Shown: positions 16,070 through 24,988, counted from the first letter of the stretch. The stretch is DNA of 64,000 nucleotides from an uncultured Actinomycetes bacterium (GCA_937876315.1 CALEHQ010000041.1:124001-188000), one strand, 5' to 3'. Notes: generated by a model not told the origin, from the sequence alone. Numbers and translations: made by a program.

Positions 16070-18133
16070 CTGCAGACGAGCGAACCACCCGAGGACTCAA
16101 CGAGTACCAGCGCCGAGACGAGGTCGTTTCGTCACATTCCCGCGCTTGATGGCCTTCGGGGACTCGCTGTTGTCGCTGTCGTTCTCTACCACTTTGTCCC
16201 TGATCTCGTCCCGGCCGGCTTCATCGGCGTCGATGTCTTTCTCGTGCTCTCGGGCTTTCTCATTACATCGCTTGCACTGGAGGAAGTCGGACGAACATCG
16301 TCGATGTCGGCATCGGGATTCTTTGGCCGACGCGCCCGACGTCTCCTTCCAGCAGCGATTGCAACGATTGTCATCGTCGTCATCGTGGCGAGACTCCTTG
16401 ATCACGGATCGGTGGAATCGGGCTTGCGCGGTCAAGCCGTCGCGTCACTCACCTACGTTGCTAACTGGTGGTCCATCGGCCAGAACAACTCATACCAAGC
16501 GGCCTTTGGGGCAGAGTCGCCGCTTAATCACTTCTGGTCACTCGCTGTTGAGGAACAGTTCTACTTGGTCTTTCCGATCGTCCTAATCGGGACAATCGCC
16601 CTTCTGAAACGCCGAATCGGCCTTCACCGACTTGCCCATATTGCGCTGATCGCAGCAGTGGTCGGCGCCATCGCATCGTGTGCACTGATGTGGATTCTTT
16701 GCGATCCTAGAACCGATCCTTCGCGTGTGTACCTCGGAACTGATACGCGGTCACAGGCACTCTTCGTCGGTATTGCGATTGCCTGCGTTGTTCGTCTTTG
16801 GCCAATGTCTGCCGCTCGTCGCCGATCGAGTACCACACTCACAACCGCAGCGCTCCTTGGACTCGCCACACTCATCGCCATCGCAACGACGGCATCGTTC
16901 CGATCCGACTGGCTTTACACCGGTGGCTTTCTTCTCATTGCCGTGGCGACGGGCCTCATCGTTCTCACCCTCAATGGTCGCGATTCATTTATCACCAAAG
17001 CTCTCAGCATGCGCTGGCTACGCACCTTGGGATTGGTCTCCTACGGCCTGTACCTGTGGCACTGGCCCATCAAGGTCTTTGTCACAGGCCAGCGACTGCA
17101 CCTTTCGGACGATACGGGTGGACGCATTGCCCTCTTCCTCATTCGCTGTGCCCTTACCGCAGTGGCAACAGCGCTGAGTTGGTACTTGATTGAACAGCCC
17201 TTTCGCCGCAAGAAACCCACTGCAGAACTCACCGAGGCTGAGCGTTCTCAACCATCGAGCTCGATTTTCCTTGGCCTCGGTGCACTCGGAACGACAGCTC
17301 TCGTCCTCGGTCTTGTCTGGGTGGTGTCGCAACCTCCTCCACCAACACCCACTGGCTTCTCGTCGCAGGTTGCACCGACAGCCGGACCTGCGAAAGATGC
17401 TGAACCGCCGATCTCGCTGTTGTGGTTTGGCGACTCGGTGGGCTGGACAATGGGTGGCGGTGTCGTCCGCTTCCCGTGGCCCACCGGCTACGACACGCCG
17501 TTTGATTCTGAGCGCATCGTGATCTGGAACAAGGCCATTTTCCAGTGTCCCATGATGCAGTTCCCAACGGAATCTTTCGACATCCTTCGGGAGGTAGGCG
17601 GACCTTGTGTGAACTGGAAATCTGACTGGCGGGCCGCCGCATCGCAGTTCTCACCCGACGCGATTATTTGGTCAAGCGCATTGCGTGACACCTACGACGT
17701 ATTGGTTGATGGCGAGTGGATTCCTTTTGGATCTGCGCAATGGATCGAGACCTACGAAAAACAACTCGAAGACGCCGCTGCGATCGCCTACGAAAACGGA
17801 GTCCCATTGATCATTCTCTCCCAAGCCGACCCTAAGCCTTTTCCCGAGGAACAGTTCGAAGACAGCCTCGTGGCCAAGAACATCGGACGCTTCTCTCAAT
17901 TGCGGACCATTCAACGCGATTTCGCAGATCGTCATCAGTCGACCACGATCGTGATTGACGTCAACGAGTTGCTCTGCCCCAATGAAGTGTGCGAGACCAA
18001 CACTCCGTCGGGCGAGATCATCCGCACCCACAACCTGCATTTTTCGATCGCTGGCTCGCAGTACCTCGCGCCTCGTTTGACTGAACAGATCGAACGTCAA
18101 CTGAATGACTGGTACCGGAGCAGTCCAAATTGA
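16070..18133 (+). CDS. OafA-type membrane acyltransferase with C-terminal SGNH domain
   Basis: Acyltransferase-3 core: RHIPALDGLRGLAVVAV near the N-terminus, then VFLVLSGFLITS, FFGRRARRLLPA and HFWSLAVEEQFYLVFP, with ten or so helices. After about residue 390 comes a periplasmic SGNH/GDSL-like domain (LWFGDSVGW). Such proteins O-acetylate surface glycans. The oddity is the start: between the stop at 16025-16027 and GTG 16244 the frame has no ATG, GTG or TTG, although the conserved motif already begins near 16124. CTG 16070 is the only near-cognate option, giving about 687 residues. Starting at GTG 16244 would delete the catalytic His region. Confidence 0.8.
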   Translation: MQTSEPPEDSTSTSAETRSFRHIPALDGLRGLAVVAVVLYHFVPDLVPAGFIGVDVFLVLSGFLITSLALEEVGRTSSMSASGFFGRRARRLLPAAIATIVIVVIVARLLDHGSVESGLRGQAVASLTYVANWWSIGQNNSYQAAFGAESPLNHFWSLAVEEQFYLVFPIVLIGTIALLKRRIGLHRLAHIALIAAVVGAIASCALMWILCDPRTDPSRVYLGTDTRSQALFVGIAIACVVRLWPMSAARRRSSTTLTTAALLGLATLIAIATTASFRSDWLYTGGFLLIAVATGLIVLTLNGRDSFITKALSMRWLRTLGLVSYGLYLWHWPIKVFVTGQRLHLSDDTGGRIALFLIRCALTAVATALSWYLIEQPFRRKKPTAELTEAERSQPSSSIFLGLGALGTTALVLGLVWVVSQPPPPTPTGFSSQVAPTAGPAKDAEPPISLLWFGDSVGWTMGGGVVRFPWPTGYDTPFDSERIVIWNKAIFQCPMMQFPTESFDILREVGGPCVNWKSDWRAAASQFSPDAIIWSSALRDTYDVLVDGEWIPFGSAQWIETYEKQLEDAAAIAYENGVPLIILSQADPKPFPEEQFEDSLVAKNIGRFSQLRTIQRDFADRHQSTTIVIDVNELLCPNEVCETNTPSGEIIRTHNLHFSIAGSQYLAPRLTEQIERQLNDWYRSSPN

Positions 18134-18226
18134 TCAGGAGTATCACTCCGAGAGCGTCTCGCGCTGACCACGTTCTTTTCAGCGATCTAGAGTCACCTGA
18201 TCACTGCAGCGAACTGAGGTCGACTT

Positions 18227-19186
18227 ATGAGCGCCACCACCGCAACTCGCATTAGCCCTGCGTTTGAAGACATCGACGCCGTACTCGGTGTCATTCGTTC
18301 GGCTGGTCCCTTTTGGCCGCTCTCGAACTACGCCGGCAACGACGCCGAGATGGCCGCACTTGGTTCGCGACCACCAACCTTCGTGCCTCCGTGGTTCCGC
18401 CAAGATTTCGGAGCAACTGGGAAACCGCTCGTCGATGGCGCCGAGATCATCCTCAACAACAAACATTTCATTGAAGCCGCTCACGCCGTCTACGGCGAGG
18501 AGTGCATCGTTCGACCAGTAAATGTCTATGTCAACATCATGGGACCAACACCGTTCCCGTTCATCCCGCATCTCGATGTACCGGCTTTCCGCGGTTTCAC
18601 TCGTGCCGATCAACCGATCTGGCTACTGAAGCTCATGAAGAATGCTGACCTTTTCGAACAATGGCGCATCAGGATTGCTACCGCTGTTTCGTGGATCTAC
18701 AACGGAGAGGGCGGAGACTTCTACTACTGGCCAAACGGCCCCGAAGGGCCGCAAATGGTTGAGTCACCGCCGTTCCAGAACGTCAGCATAGTTGCTGACA
18801 ATGAATCAACCTTCCATGGAGTTGCCCCTGTTGGCCCTGCCGACGCCACAATGCCCGATGGCATCAACAGCCATAGCCGCCTCGTGCGCAGCGAGACCGG
18901 TTGGGACACTGTCGATGCCGAAGGCGCAGTGATCGCGAGCTTTTCCGATGAAGAAGTGCGCATCACGGTGTCATGGAAAGCCGACATATTCACCGACGTC
19001 GAGGAATTGCGCCTGGTCGAATCTGACGAGGACGCGCTTGACACCGACATGGTCATCGCCATTTTCCAGGCAGATCTTGAAGCCCGCGGCGTAGCTATTG
19101 ACCTTCCGACCGACCCCATTCACAACGAAGAGTGGGTCGCACTTCTAGCGGCGACGTATCCGGAGCACCCACCTCGGTTGGGTTGA
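18227..19186 (+). CDS. Unknown protein with possible 2-oxoglutarate/Fe(II) oxygenase-like metal triad
   Basis: The 319-residue soluble protein is preceded by GAGGT at six-base spacing. I cannot name its family with certainty. FPFIPHLDVPAFRG contains an H-x-D pair and, about 90 residues later, ESTFHGVAPVG contains a histidine. That order and spacing match the iron ligands of double-stranded beta-helix dioxygenases. Acidic C-terminal region (DEDALDTDMV). It stands alone between the acyltransferase and the convergent histidine kinase. The role is inference only. Confidence 0.5.
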   Translation: MSATTATRISPAFEDIDAVLGVIRSAGPFWPLSNYAGNDAEMAALGSRPPTFVPPWFRQDFGATGKPLVDGAEIILNNKHFIEAAHAVYGEECIVRPVNVYVNIMGPTPFPFIPHLDVPAFRGFTRADQPIWLLKLMKNADLFEQWRIRIATAVSWIYNGEGGDFYYWPNGPEGPQMVESPPFQNVSIVADNESTFHGVAPVGPADATMPDGINSHSRLVRSETGWDTVDAEGAVIASFSDEEVRITVSWKADIFTDVEELRLVESDEDALDTDMVIAIFQADLEARGVAIDLPTDPIHNEEWVALLAATYPEHPPRLG

Positions 19187-19248
19187 GCGAGTTTCCTCGC
19201 CACCATCGTCGAAGAACCCTTCGCTTAGCGTGAACAACTACTCGTCGT

Positions 19249-20655
19249 TCAATTGTCGCGCACTGCAGGCAATCCAACAACGAATCGAGCGCCTCCTTCC
19301 GGAGATACTGATACCTCAATCGTTCCGTCCATCAACACGAGGTGCTCGCGGACGAGCGCGAGACCCAATCCAGTCGCCCGGTGATCGGTGTGTTGCATAA
19401 TTGGGGCAGATCCTCGGGAAAACCGATCGAAGATGAGACCACGCTCAAACCGATCGATTCCCGGACCGGCATCGTCGACGGCGAACATCACCCGTTCGCC
19501 TTCGCGCCAAAGCCGAATCGCCTGGGCTCCTCCAGCATACCGATCAGCATTGTCGAGCAGGTTCGAGATCACTCGCTCGATCCGCTCACGATCCCCAATA
19601 GCCCACAAGGCTGGGGCGGAGGATTCAAGTGTCGGGATTTGCTCTCGTCGCGCAATTACTACAGCAATGAAATGAACGAGATCCAAAGGTTCAAGCGCGG
19701 AACTGGGAGAAGAAAGTTCCAATCTCGCAAGTTCAAGCAGATCCAAGACGAGTCGTTGCATATTTGCGACTTGCACGGAAAGTATCCGCAGCGCCACGAT
19801 CGACTCGTCGCTCATCTCTGACTTTCGGGCCTCAATCATTGCAATTGAATTTGATATTGCTGTCAGTGGAGTTCGAAGTTCGTGACTCACTTCGGATGAG
19901 AACCGCAACTCCCTTTCAATTCTTCGCTCAAGCGATGTCGACATCTCGTTAAACGCAGCGATGAGCGGATCTAGATCCCGATCTCCTGAGAGCGGGAGTC
20001 GAGTTGCAAGATCACCGTCGGCGATGTGGGCCGCCGCTTGAGAAACAGTCCGAAGCGGACGCATAATTCTCCGACTCACGAGGAACCCGACGCCTGCTCC
20101 AGCAACTGTCGTAAGCGAAGCTGCAACGAGGGAAATAAGAAAAAGGTTTGACAGTGTCCGATTAAGTTCTCGAAATGAGAACAGTTCGTAGTATTGACCA
20201 CCCGCAGCAACTAGTGGCTCACCTACGACATAGATCGACCTACCAGAATCTTCGGTTGATTGCGTCGCCGAATTACCTGACTCAACTTCAAGTCTCACGC
20301 GAGACGGAACGGAGGTCAGACCAACTGAAACTGATGAAGCAATCGCCGCCCCGTCAATAACGACAACTATCTCACTGTCAATTTCTTGAGAGAATACCTC
20401 GAGAACGCCCGCAAGATTATCACTTGCGCCAGCAATCAACCCGTCAATTAACGCAGCATTTGCTTGAGCTTCCCGACGTGCTGCGGCTTCTCGTATCGGG
20501 ATGAGATATGCACGAGCAAGGAAAAATGTGAGGACTGCTAACGTCATTGAAAGTACAAACGCCAAAAGCGCAAACCCCAACGAGGTACGAAAACGAAGCC
20601 CGGTTCGTTGACGAAAGATTTTGGATGAGCTTGACATACTGTTACTTACTACCAC
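19249..20655 (-). CDS. Two-component sensor histidine kinase
   Basis: The 468-residue protein has TM1 (about 27-50), an outside sensor region (51-168), TM2 (170-194) and HAMP (195-247). HisKA has the phospho-acceptor in SEVSHELRTPL (H258), and the ATPase domain has N- and G-boxes (ISNLLDNADRY, DDAGPGIDR, GLGLALVREH). GTG 20655 has AAGGA six bases upstream; ATG 20637 is possible. It is divergent from its probable partner regulator at 20681, so one short region controls both. The signal is unknown, but neighbouring trehalose genes suggest osmotic or desiccation stress. Confidence 0.92.
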   Translation of the reverse strand: MVVSNSMSSSSKIFRQRTGLRFRTSLGFALLAFVLSMTLAVLTFFLARAYLIPIREAAARREAQANAALIDGLIAGASDNLAGVLEVFSQEIDSEIVVVIDGAAIASSVSVGLTSVPSRVRLEVESGNSATQSTEDSGRSIYVVGEPLVAAGGQYYELFSFRELNRTLSNLFLISLVAASLTTVAGAGVGFLVSRRIMRPLRTVSQAAAHIADGDLATRLPLSGDRDLDPLIAAFNEMSTSLERRIERELRFSSEVSHELRTPLTAISNSIAMIEARKSEMSDESIVALRILSVQVANMQRLVLDLLELARLELSSPSSALEPLDLVHFIAVVIARREQIPTLESSAPALWAIGDRERIERVISNLLDNADRYAGGAQAIRLWREGERVMFAVDDAGPGIDRFERGLIFDRFSRGSAPIMQHTDHRATGLGLALVREHLVLMDGTIEVSVSPEGGARFVVGLPAVRDN

Positions 20656-20680
20656 CCGATGTCCTTACCGAGGGGTCGAT

Positions 20681-21394
20681 ATGAAGCAGAGCATTCTCAT
20701 CGTCGAAGACGATCGAGACGTACGCATCTCGCTGAAAATGCTTCTCGAGGGCGAAGGGTACGAAGTCGCAGAAGCGGAAAACGGGAAAGAGGCGATCGAA
20801 GCGGCTTCGGATCCTGGTCTTTCTCTTGTGCTACTTGACATCAAGTTGCCGGACATCAGTGGGTTCGACGTGTGCAAGGAAATCCGTAGAAACAGCACAC
20901 TACCGATCATTATGGTCACCGCTCAGACGGATCCATTTGATGTTGTCGCTGGATTGGAATCAGGGGCCGACGACTACATCACGAAGCCTTATGTAGCCAA
21001 GGAACTCGCTGCTCGGTTACGTGCCAATCTCCGACGTGCCGGTGGAGAGTTCCAAACACAAGGGATCATGGCCAGGGGTCAATTCGAGTTCAGGGTCAAT
21101 AGCGGAGAAGTTAGAAAGAACAATGAGATTCTTTCCCTCACTCCGTCGGAATATCGACTTTTTATGACGCTCGCAGAAAAGCCAGGCCAACTTTTCGATC
21201 GAGAGCAACTCGCCCGTCTGGTTTGGGGCTATGACTACATCGGAGAGTCCCGCCTCGTTGACGTCCACATCCGTCGCCTGCGCACCAAAGTGGAAAATGA
21301 CCCGGGTCACCCCATAAACATCATCACCGTTCGAGGACTCGGCTACAAGTTTGTCGTAGCGCCCATCGTTGAAGACACTCACCCTGACGAGTAA
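20681..21394 (+). CDS. OmpR/PhoB-family response regulator
   Basis: The 237-residue protein has a receiver domain with ILIVEDDRDV, phospho-acceptor D53 (LLDIKLPD), VTAQT and the conserved Lys in DYITKPY. The winged-helix DNA-binding domain ends ...RLVDVHIRRLRTKVE...VRGLGYKFV. ATG 20681 has AGGGG five bases upstream; an open extension to 20621 overlaps the divergent kinase and is rejected. Direct repeats just after its stop are candidate binding sites. Confidence 0.94.
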   Translation: MKQSILIVEDDRDVRISLKMLLEGEGYEVAEAENGKEAIEAASDPGLSLVLLDIKLPDISGFDVCKEIRRNSTLPIIMVTAQTDPFDVVAGLESGADDYITKPYVAKELAARLRANLRRAGGEFQTQGIMARGQFEFRVNSGEVRKNNEILSLTPSEYRLFMTLAEKPGQLFDREQLARLVWGYDYIGESRLVDVHIRRLRTKVENDPGHPINIITVRGLGYKFVVAPIVEDTHPDE

Positions 21395-21413
21395 CTGTTA
21401 CGAGTTCGTTACG
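21395..21413 (+). promoter_or_regulatory. GTTACG direct repeat, candidate response-regulator box
   Basis: GTTACG occurs at 21397-21402 and 21408-21413, an 11-base period typical of OmpR/PhoB-family tandem sites. The octamer ACTGTTAC is shared with 20637-20644 near the kinase start. GTTACAA also occurs twice upstream of otsA (near 24799 and 24883). The sites are short, so chance matches are possible. Confidence 0.3.
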
Positions 21414-21448
21414 TACATCACGACCAGTTGAAAACTGAGTGCAACAGA

Positions 21449-21483
21449 CTTCGGTTCGGTACAACGATCGCCCCGAACTGAAG
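21449..21483 (+). promoter_or_regulatory. Inverted repeat before the unknown gene pair
   Basis: CTTCGGTTCGG (21449-21459) pairs with CCGAACTGAAG (21473-21483) with one G-T wobble around a 13-base loop, ending 10 bases before the ATG at 21494. There is no T-run. It could be an operator or an RNA leader structure. Confidence 0.4.
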
Positions 21484-21493
21484 CGAGCCGAAT

Positions 21494-22075
21494 ATGCGCA
21501 CCTCAATCGACTGCAGCCGCCCTTTAGACCTGTGCAGGGCACCCACATTGATCCTTGACTCCGGATCTTGGTCTGGGGAAATCGCTCTTCGATCATTCGA
21601 AGGAGTCAACCTTCGGTGGGAGCATCTCACGGTCCAGCATCCGGCGACGACACCAACCCGTCTCGAGATCATTTCCGACCATTATGAAATCGCTCGAGGA
21701 AATTGGGTTGGGAGGAGTCTGGCCGAGGAAATCGTGAGTTCCGGTTCGGATCGGTCTTCGCTCTCCCGTTCGATTAGCAATCTGCGGAATTGGAATCGCT
21801 CGCTAGTGCCGCTATTTGAAGATGTCGAAGATCACCTCACGGTGGTTCTCCTCGGAGCCGACTTTCTCTTTTTGCCTTCACTCCTTCGTCGCATTGAGCG
21901 CAATCTCTTTGTGGTTCACATTGACGCTGTTAATCCGGAACTTCAATCGGTTTTAGAGCAATTTCGATGCATGTCTGATGTCCAAGTCGAACTTCATTCG
22001 GTAGATCTACTGGTCACTACAAATCCCAATTCGCTCGCCACAAAATCAGAGGAGTCCTCATATGCACTCGGATAG
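21494..22075 (+). CDS. Unknown protein, possibly degenerate OtsA-like Rossmann half
   Basis: The 193-residue soluble protein has no family I can name with confidence. By eye, residues near 115-145 (LTVVLLGADFLFLPSLLRR, then NLFVVHID) line up with the OtsA stretch VWIHDYHLLLVPQLLRE...LRIGFFLHIP encoded nearby, but without the HDYH residues. An upstream Trp pair (LRWEHL, RNWNRS) sits where OtsA has LTWIGW and the tryptophan of WRTFSQVN. This suggests a catalytically dead relative; it is a weak alignment. It overlaps the next gene by 14 bases. Confidence 0.55.
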   Translation: MRTSIDCSRPLDLCRAPTLILDSGSWSGEIALRSFEGVNLRWEHLTVQHPATTPTRLEIISDHYEIARGNWVGRSLAEEIVSSGSDRSSLSRSISNLRNWNRSLVPLFEDVEDHLTVVLLGADFLFLPSLLRRIERNLFVVHIDAVNPELQSVLEQFRCMSDVQVELHSVDLLVTTNPNSLATKSEESSYALG

Positions 22076-22556
22076 CACGCTCCCACACCTCGGACGCCAC
22101 TGCCGTACAACTGACATCCTGATCGCTGTTGATCTCCCTGACCTCTCGGGATGCGACACTCGGGAACTTGGTTCGGTCACGTCAAGCCTTGACTCGATGC
22201 CCGGAGTCACAGTCATTCTCCTCCACCCGCCCGAATACACGGAGTTCGACGCAAGTAACACTCAGCTTCGCGTCACCCAAACTCGTCGCCCTTCCCGCAA
22301 TTCCGACTTTACAAGCCTCCTTTCGCAGCTCTCTGTCGCTTTCGGCGCGGGCTCGATTGTCCATCTGGGACCGAACTCACCTGTAGTGGAGCCAGGATCG
22401 GATCTCGACACCTTTAGCGCAGACCCGCCAACTGGAATCGCTATCGACCCCACACAATTCGATCAGTCGCCTCAAGGCGCAATCGATCAAATCGTCAACA
22501 TCCTTCATTACATCTCCTCAATGCGTCGCACTCTTGCTATGGGTGAAGCTGTCTAG
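22062..22556 (+). CDS. Unknown protein, possibly degenerate HAD/OtsB-like
   Basis: 164 residues from ATG 22062, which has a good GAGGAG site seven bases upstream, so it is clearly translated. TDILIAVDLPDLSG resembles HAD motif I of the adjacent OtsB (LLVVCDLDGT) with the catalytic second Asp and Thr lost. PGVTVILLHPP resembles the motif II strand (VAILSGRT), and SIVHLGPNS...DLDTF resembles VLFVGDDQTDEDAF. If real, it is a pseudophosphatase. The alignment is by eye and unproven. It is convergent with otsB, with 45 bases between. Confidence 0.55.
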   Translation: MHSDSTLPHLGRHCRTTDILIAVDLPDLSGCDTRELGSVTSSLDSMPGVTVILLHPPEYTEFDASNTQLRVTQTRRPSRNSDFTSLLSQLSVAFGAGSIVHLGPNSPVVEPGSDLDTFSADPPTGIAIDPTQFDQSPQGAIDQIVNILHYISSMRRTLAMGEAV

Positions 22557-22601
22557 AAACGCGATTACGCATTGATGGAGCAACGCCTTTTAGACGGTGG
22601 T

Positions 22602-23357
22602 TCAAGCACCGATTGCGCGAAGTCGTGCGAGTTCCTCTAATACGACACCGACAGCCGTTTCGTCCGGCACCCGCGTCCACGCCAAAGTTGCTCCATTTCC
22701 AACTTTGATCGCCAGATCTCCTCGCCCCATAGTCTCGAAAGCATCTTCGTCAGTCTGATCATCACCCACAAACAGGACGGCATCGGCATTGAGTTCGTGT
22801 CTGAGCCTTTCCAGTGCAGCTCCCTTATTTGCCCCACCAACCCGAACCTCCACGATCGACTTGCCCTCGATCACTTCAAAATCCCAGCGTAACGGCACTA
22901 CTGCGCTTGCCAATTTTGATAATTGAGCGCCAGAACCATCTGCGCATAAGCGAAAGTGAATAGCCGCGCCGAATTTCTTTCTTTCGAGCCAGGCTCCTTT
23001 ATGCATCTCAACCGCTTCCTCGAGAATCACGCAAGTTCGATCCAACACGAACTTCTGATCATCGGTAAGAACCGGCTGGCCGGAGTCGATCTCGGCCCCG
23101 TGTTCACCAATCAACAGAAATGGACAATCGTCACCGAGGACCGCCACTAATCCGCTTCGGGTTCGACCCGAAAGAATGGCAACGTGGGTTGAGCCCAACA
23201 TTCCTATCGATTCGAGCGAACGGATTGAATTCCCGTCTAGGACTATCGCTGATGGGTCCTCACATAGCGGAGCAATAGTCCCATCAAGGTCACACACAAC
23301 AAGCAGCACGTTGACCTTCGAAATCTCGTTAAGGGCATCCGCAAGGTCCGGATCCAT
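22602..23357 (-). CDS. otsB: Trehalose-6-phosphate phosphatase
   Basis: The 251-residue HAD phosphatase has motif I VCDLDGTIAP (nucleophile Asp), motif II ILSGRT, GEHGAE, and motif IV FVGDDQTDEDAF. These are the ordered signatures of trehalose-phosphatase (OtsB), which converts trehalose 6-phosphate to trehalose. ATG 23357 overlaps the otsA stop as TGATG, so translation is coupled. An in-frame upstream extension to 23396 lies within otsA and is unlikely. The gene is intact, but its substrate supply depends on the interrupted otsA. Confidence 0.92.
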   Translation of the reverse strand: MDPDLADALNEISKVNVLLVVCDLDGTIAPLCEDPSAIVLDGNSIRSLESIGMLGSTHVAILSGRTRSGLVAVLGDDCPFLLIGEHGAEIDSGQPVLTDDQKFVLDRTCVILEEAVEMHKGAWLERKKFGAAIHFRLCADGSGAQLSKLASAVVPLRWDFEVIEGKSIVEVRVGGANKGAALERLRHELNADAVLFVGDDQTDEDAFETMGRGDLAIKVGNGATLAWTRVPDETAVGVVLEELARLRAIGA

Positions 23358-24781
23358 CACAAACACTGAAGTCGCCCCAGAAAATCCGAAACCCATTTGG
23401 AAGCAGAACCTTCACGAACCTTGTTTCGTAAAGCCTTCATTCGGCATTTCTGCTCGGATTCCGACATCTCAAGCGCCTGAAGAATGGCTCGCTTAACGTT
23501 CTCAATGTCATAAGGATTCACCAATAAGGCTTCATCAAGTTCTAGTGCAGCTCCTGCAAACTCGGACAGAATCAAAACGCCGAGGCTGTCCTCACTGCAC
23601 GCAACAAATTCTTCGGAAACAAGATTCATGCCGTCTCGAAATGGAGTCACAAGCATGACGTCGGCGATTGAGTAAAGCGCTACCAACTGCTCAAACGGGA
23701 CTGAAGACCTCACATAGTGGACGACTCGCCGATCCAGCGTCCCGTGATCGCCGTTAATTCCCCCTACAACTCGCTCGACTTCAGCCTGAATCTCACCGTA
23801 CCCATTTGAGTCCTCACGACTTGGTTCGGCGATCTGCACGACTGTCACGAAATCCGGGTCCAATTGCCCAGCGTCAAGCAACTCCCTAATTGCCAATAAC
23901 CGGAGTTCAATCCCTTTCGTGTAGTCAAGTCGATCCACGCCAAGCAACAGCTTTCGTCCCGGTCCCACCAATTCTTTGAACTCAGCTATGAAACCTTTGG
24001 TCGCTGGATCCGAAAGCACTTGGTCGCAACGATCGATGTCCACGCCTACGGGAAATGCATCTACTTCAATAGACCGGCCCTTATGTGTGATTACGGATCC
24101 CTGCACCGCGGCGTCGCTCATCCGTTCCACAGCATTCATGAAATTCTGAGCGGTTACTGGAGTCTGAAATCTAATGACTTCTGCGCCCAAGAGCCCTTCA
24201 ATGATCTCCCTCCGCCAAGGAATACGGAGCATAATTTCACGAGCCGGGAACGGAATGTGAAGAAAAAACCCGATTCGCAAGTCGGGCCGCAACTCTCGCA
24301 GTAACTGCGGGACCAGCAGCAGGTGATAATCGTGGATCCAGACCGTCGCTCCAGTGTCAGCTGTGCTCGCAGCAATCTTGGCAAAGCGAAGATTTACTTG
24401 GGAAAAAGTGCGCCATCAGTCTCGTCGAAATTCTGGGTTTCCAATCGAATCGTGGAATAAAGGCCAGAGACAACCGTTCGCGAAGCCGTCGTAATACTCA
24501 CGAGTCTCATCTTCGTCAAGTGATATCGGCTCCATCTTGACTCCATCAATTTCAAAGGGGTCCGTTGAAACGTCTATCGCGCCATCCCAACCGATCCATG
24601 TGAGATTTTTCCCACGAAGGACCTTGGTGCTGAGAGCACTGACTAAGCCACCCGGGCTTATCGCCCATTCACCATCATCTGAGTCTCGAAATAGTGGAAG
24701 TCGGTTTGCGAGAACTACGAGTGATGGGGAATTTTCTCTTTCGCCCATGCCTTTGAGTGTATCTATGAAAAAACTTGGCAT
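23357..24781 (-). pseudogene. otsA: Trehalose-6-phosphate synthase (GT20) interrupted by an in-frame TGA
   Basis: Two segments in one frame (24781-24419 and 24415-23357) are separated only by TGA at 24416-24418. Read through they give about 474 residues, the normal OtsA length. Motifs run in order: ANRLPL, SPGGLVSAL, LTWIGWDG, LWPLFH, then after the stop WRTFSQVNLRFA, WIHDYHLLLVPQLLRE, HIPFP, DRLDYTKGI and [11 protein letters not shown]. The stop lies about residue 122 (FRRD-stop-WRTF), where one base change from TGG or CGA would suffice. The enzyme makes trehalose 6-phosphate from UDP-glucose and glucose 6-phosphate. No frameshift or other damage is seen, which suggests a very recent mutation or a base-call error. 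Confidence 0.88.
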
Positions 24782-24988
24782 GCGTTCCCGGCGCAAGAGT
24801 TACAAGAGCACGACAAACCCTCTCTGCACCGTCTCTCTGCCGCTCACCCAATCCGGAACAAGAAAAAAATCCTGTCTCGTTGGTTACAACTCCGTCGCAT
24901 TGAGTTCACCGCTGTCAACTGACGAAACGGGAAATGATTCGTTCGCTTGATTGGTGCCGCCAACGCAGTGAACCCGATCCAGCCTCAC
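24782..24988. promoter_or_regulatory. Intergenic region upstream of otsA
   Basis: About 207 bases with no plausible gene; it should hold the otsBA promoter on the minus strand. GTTACAA occurs near 24799 and 24883, similar to the repeats around the response-regulator gene. GGGAA upstream of ATG 24781 supports that start. The acyl-CoA dehydrogenase stop (TAG) closes the other side, and no strong hairpin was seen. Confidence 0.4.

Noticed and set aside
14750-18133. Amidohydrolase and acyltransferase as one fused or readthrough protein, since both share a frame across TGA
   Set aside because: Both domains are complete and unrelated, and the linker after TGA is not domain-like; ordinary separate genes are simpler.
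20621-20680. Longer response-regulator start
   Set aside because: It would overlap the divergent kinase coding start; ATG 20681 has a clear ribosome site and begins the receiver domain normally.
24154-24384. Separate small gene inside the otsA region
   Set aside because: It is an off-frame reading of otsA; the main frame keeps all GT20 motifs.
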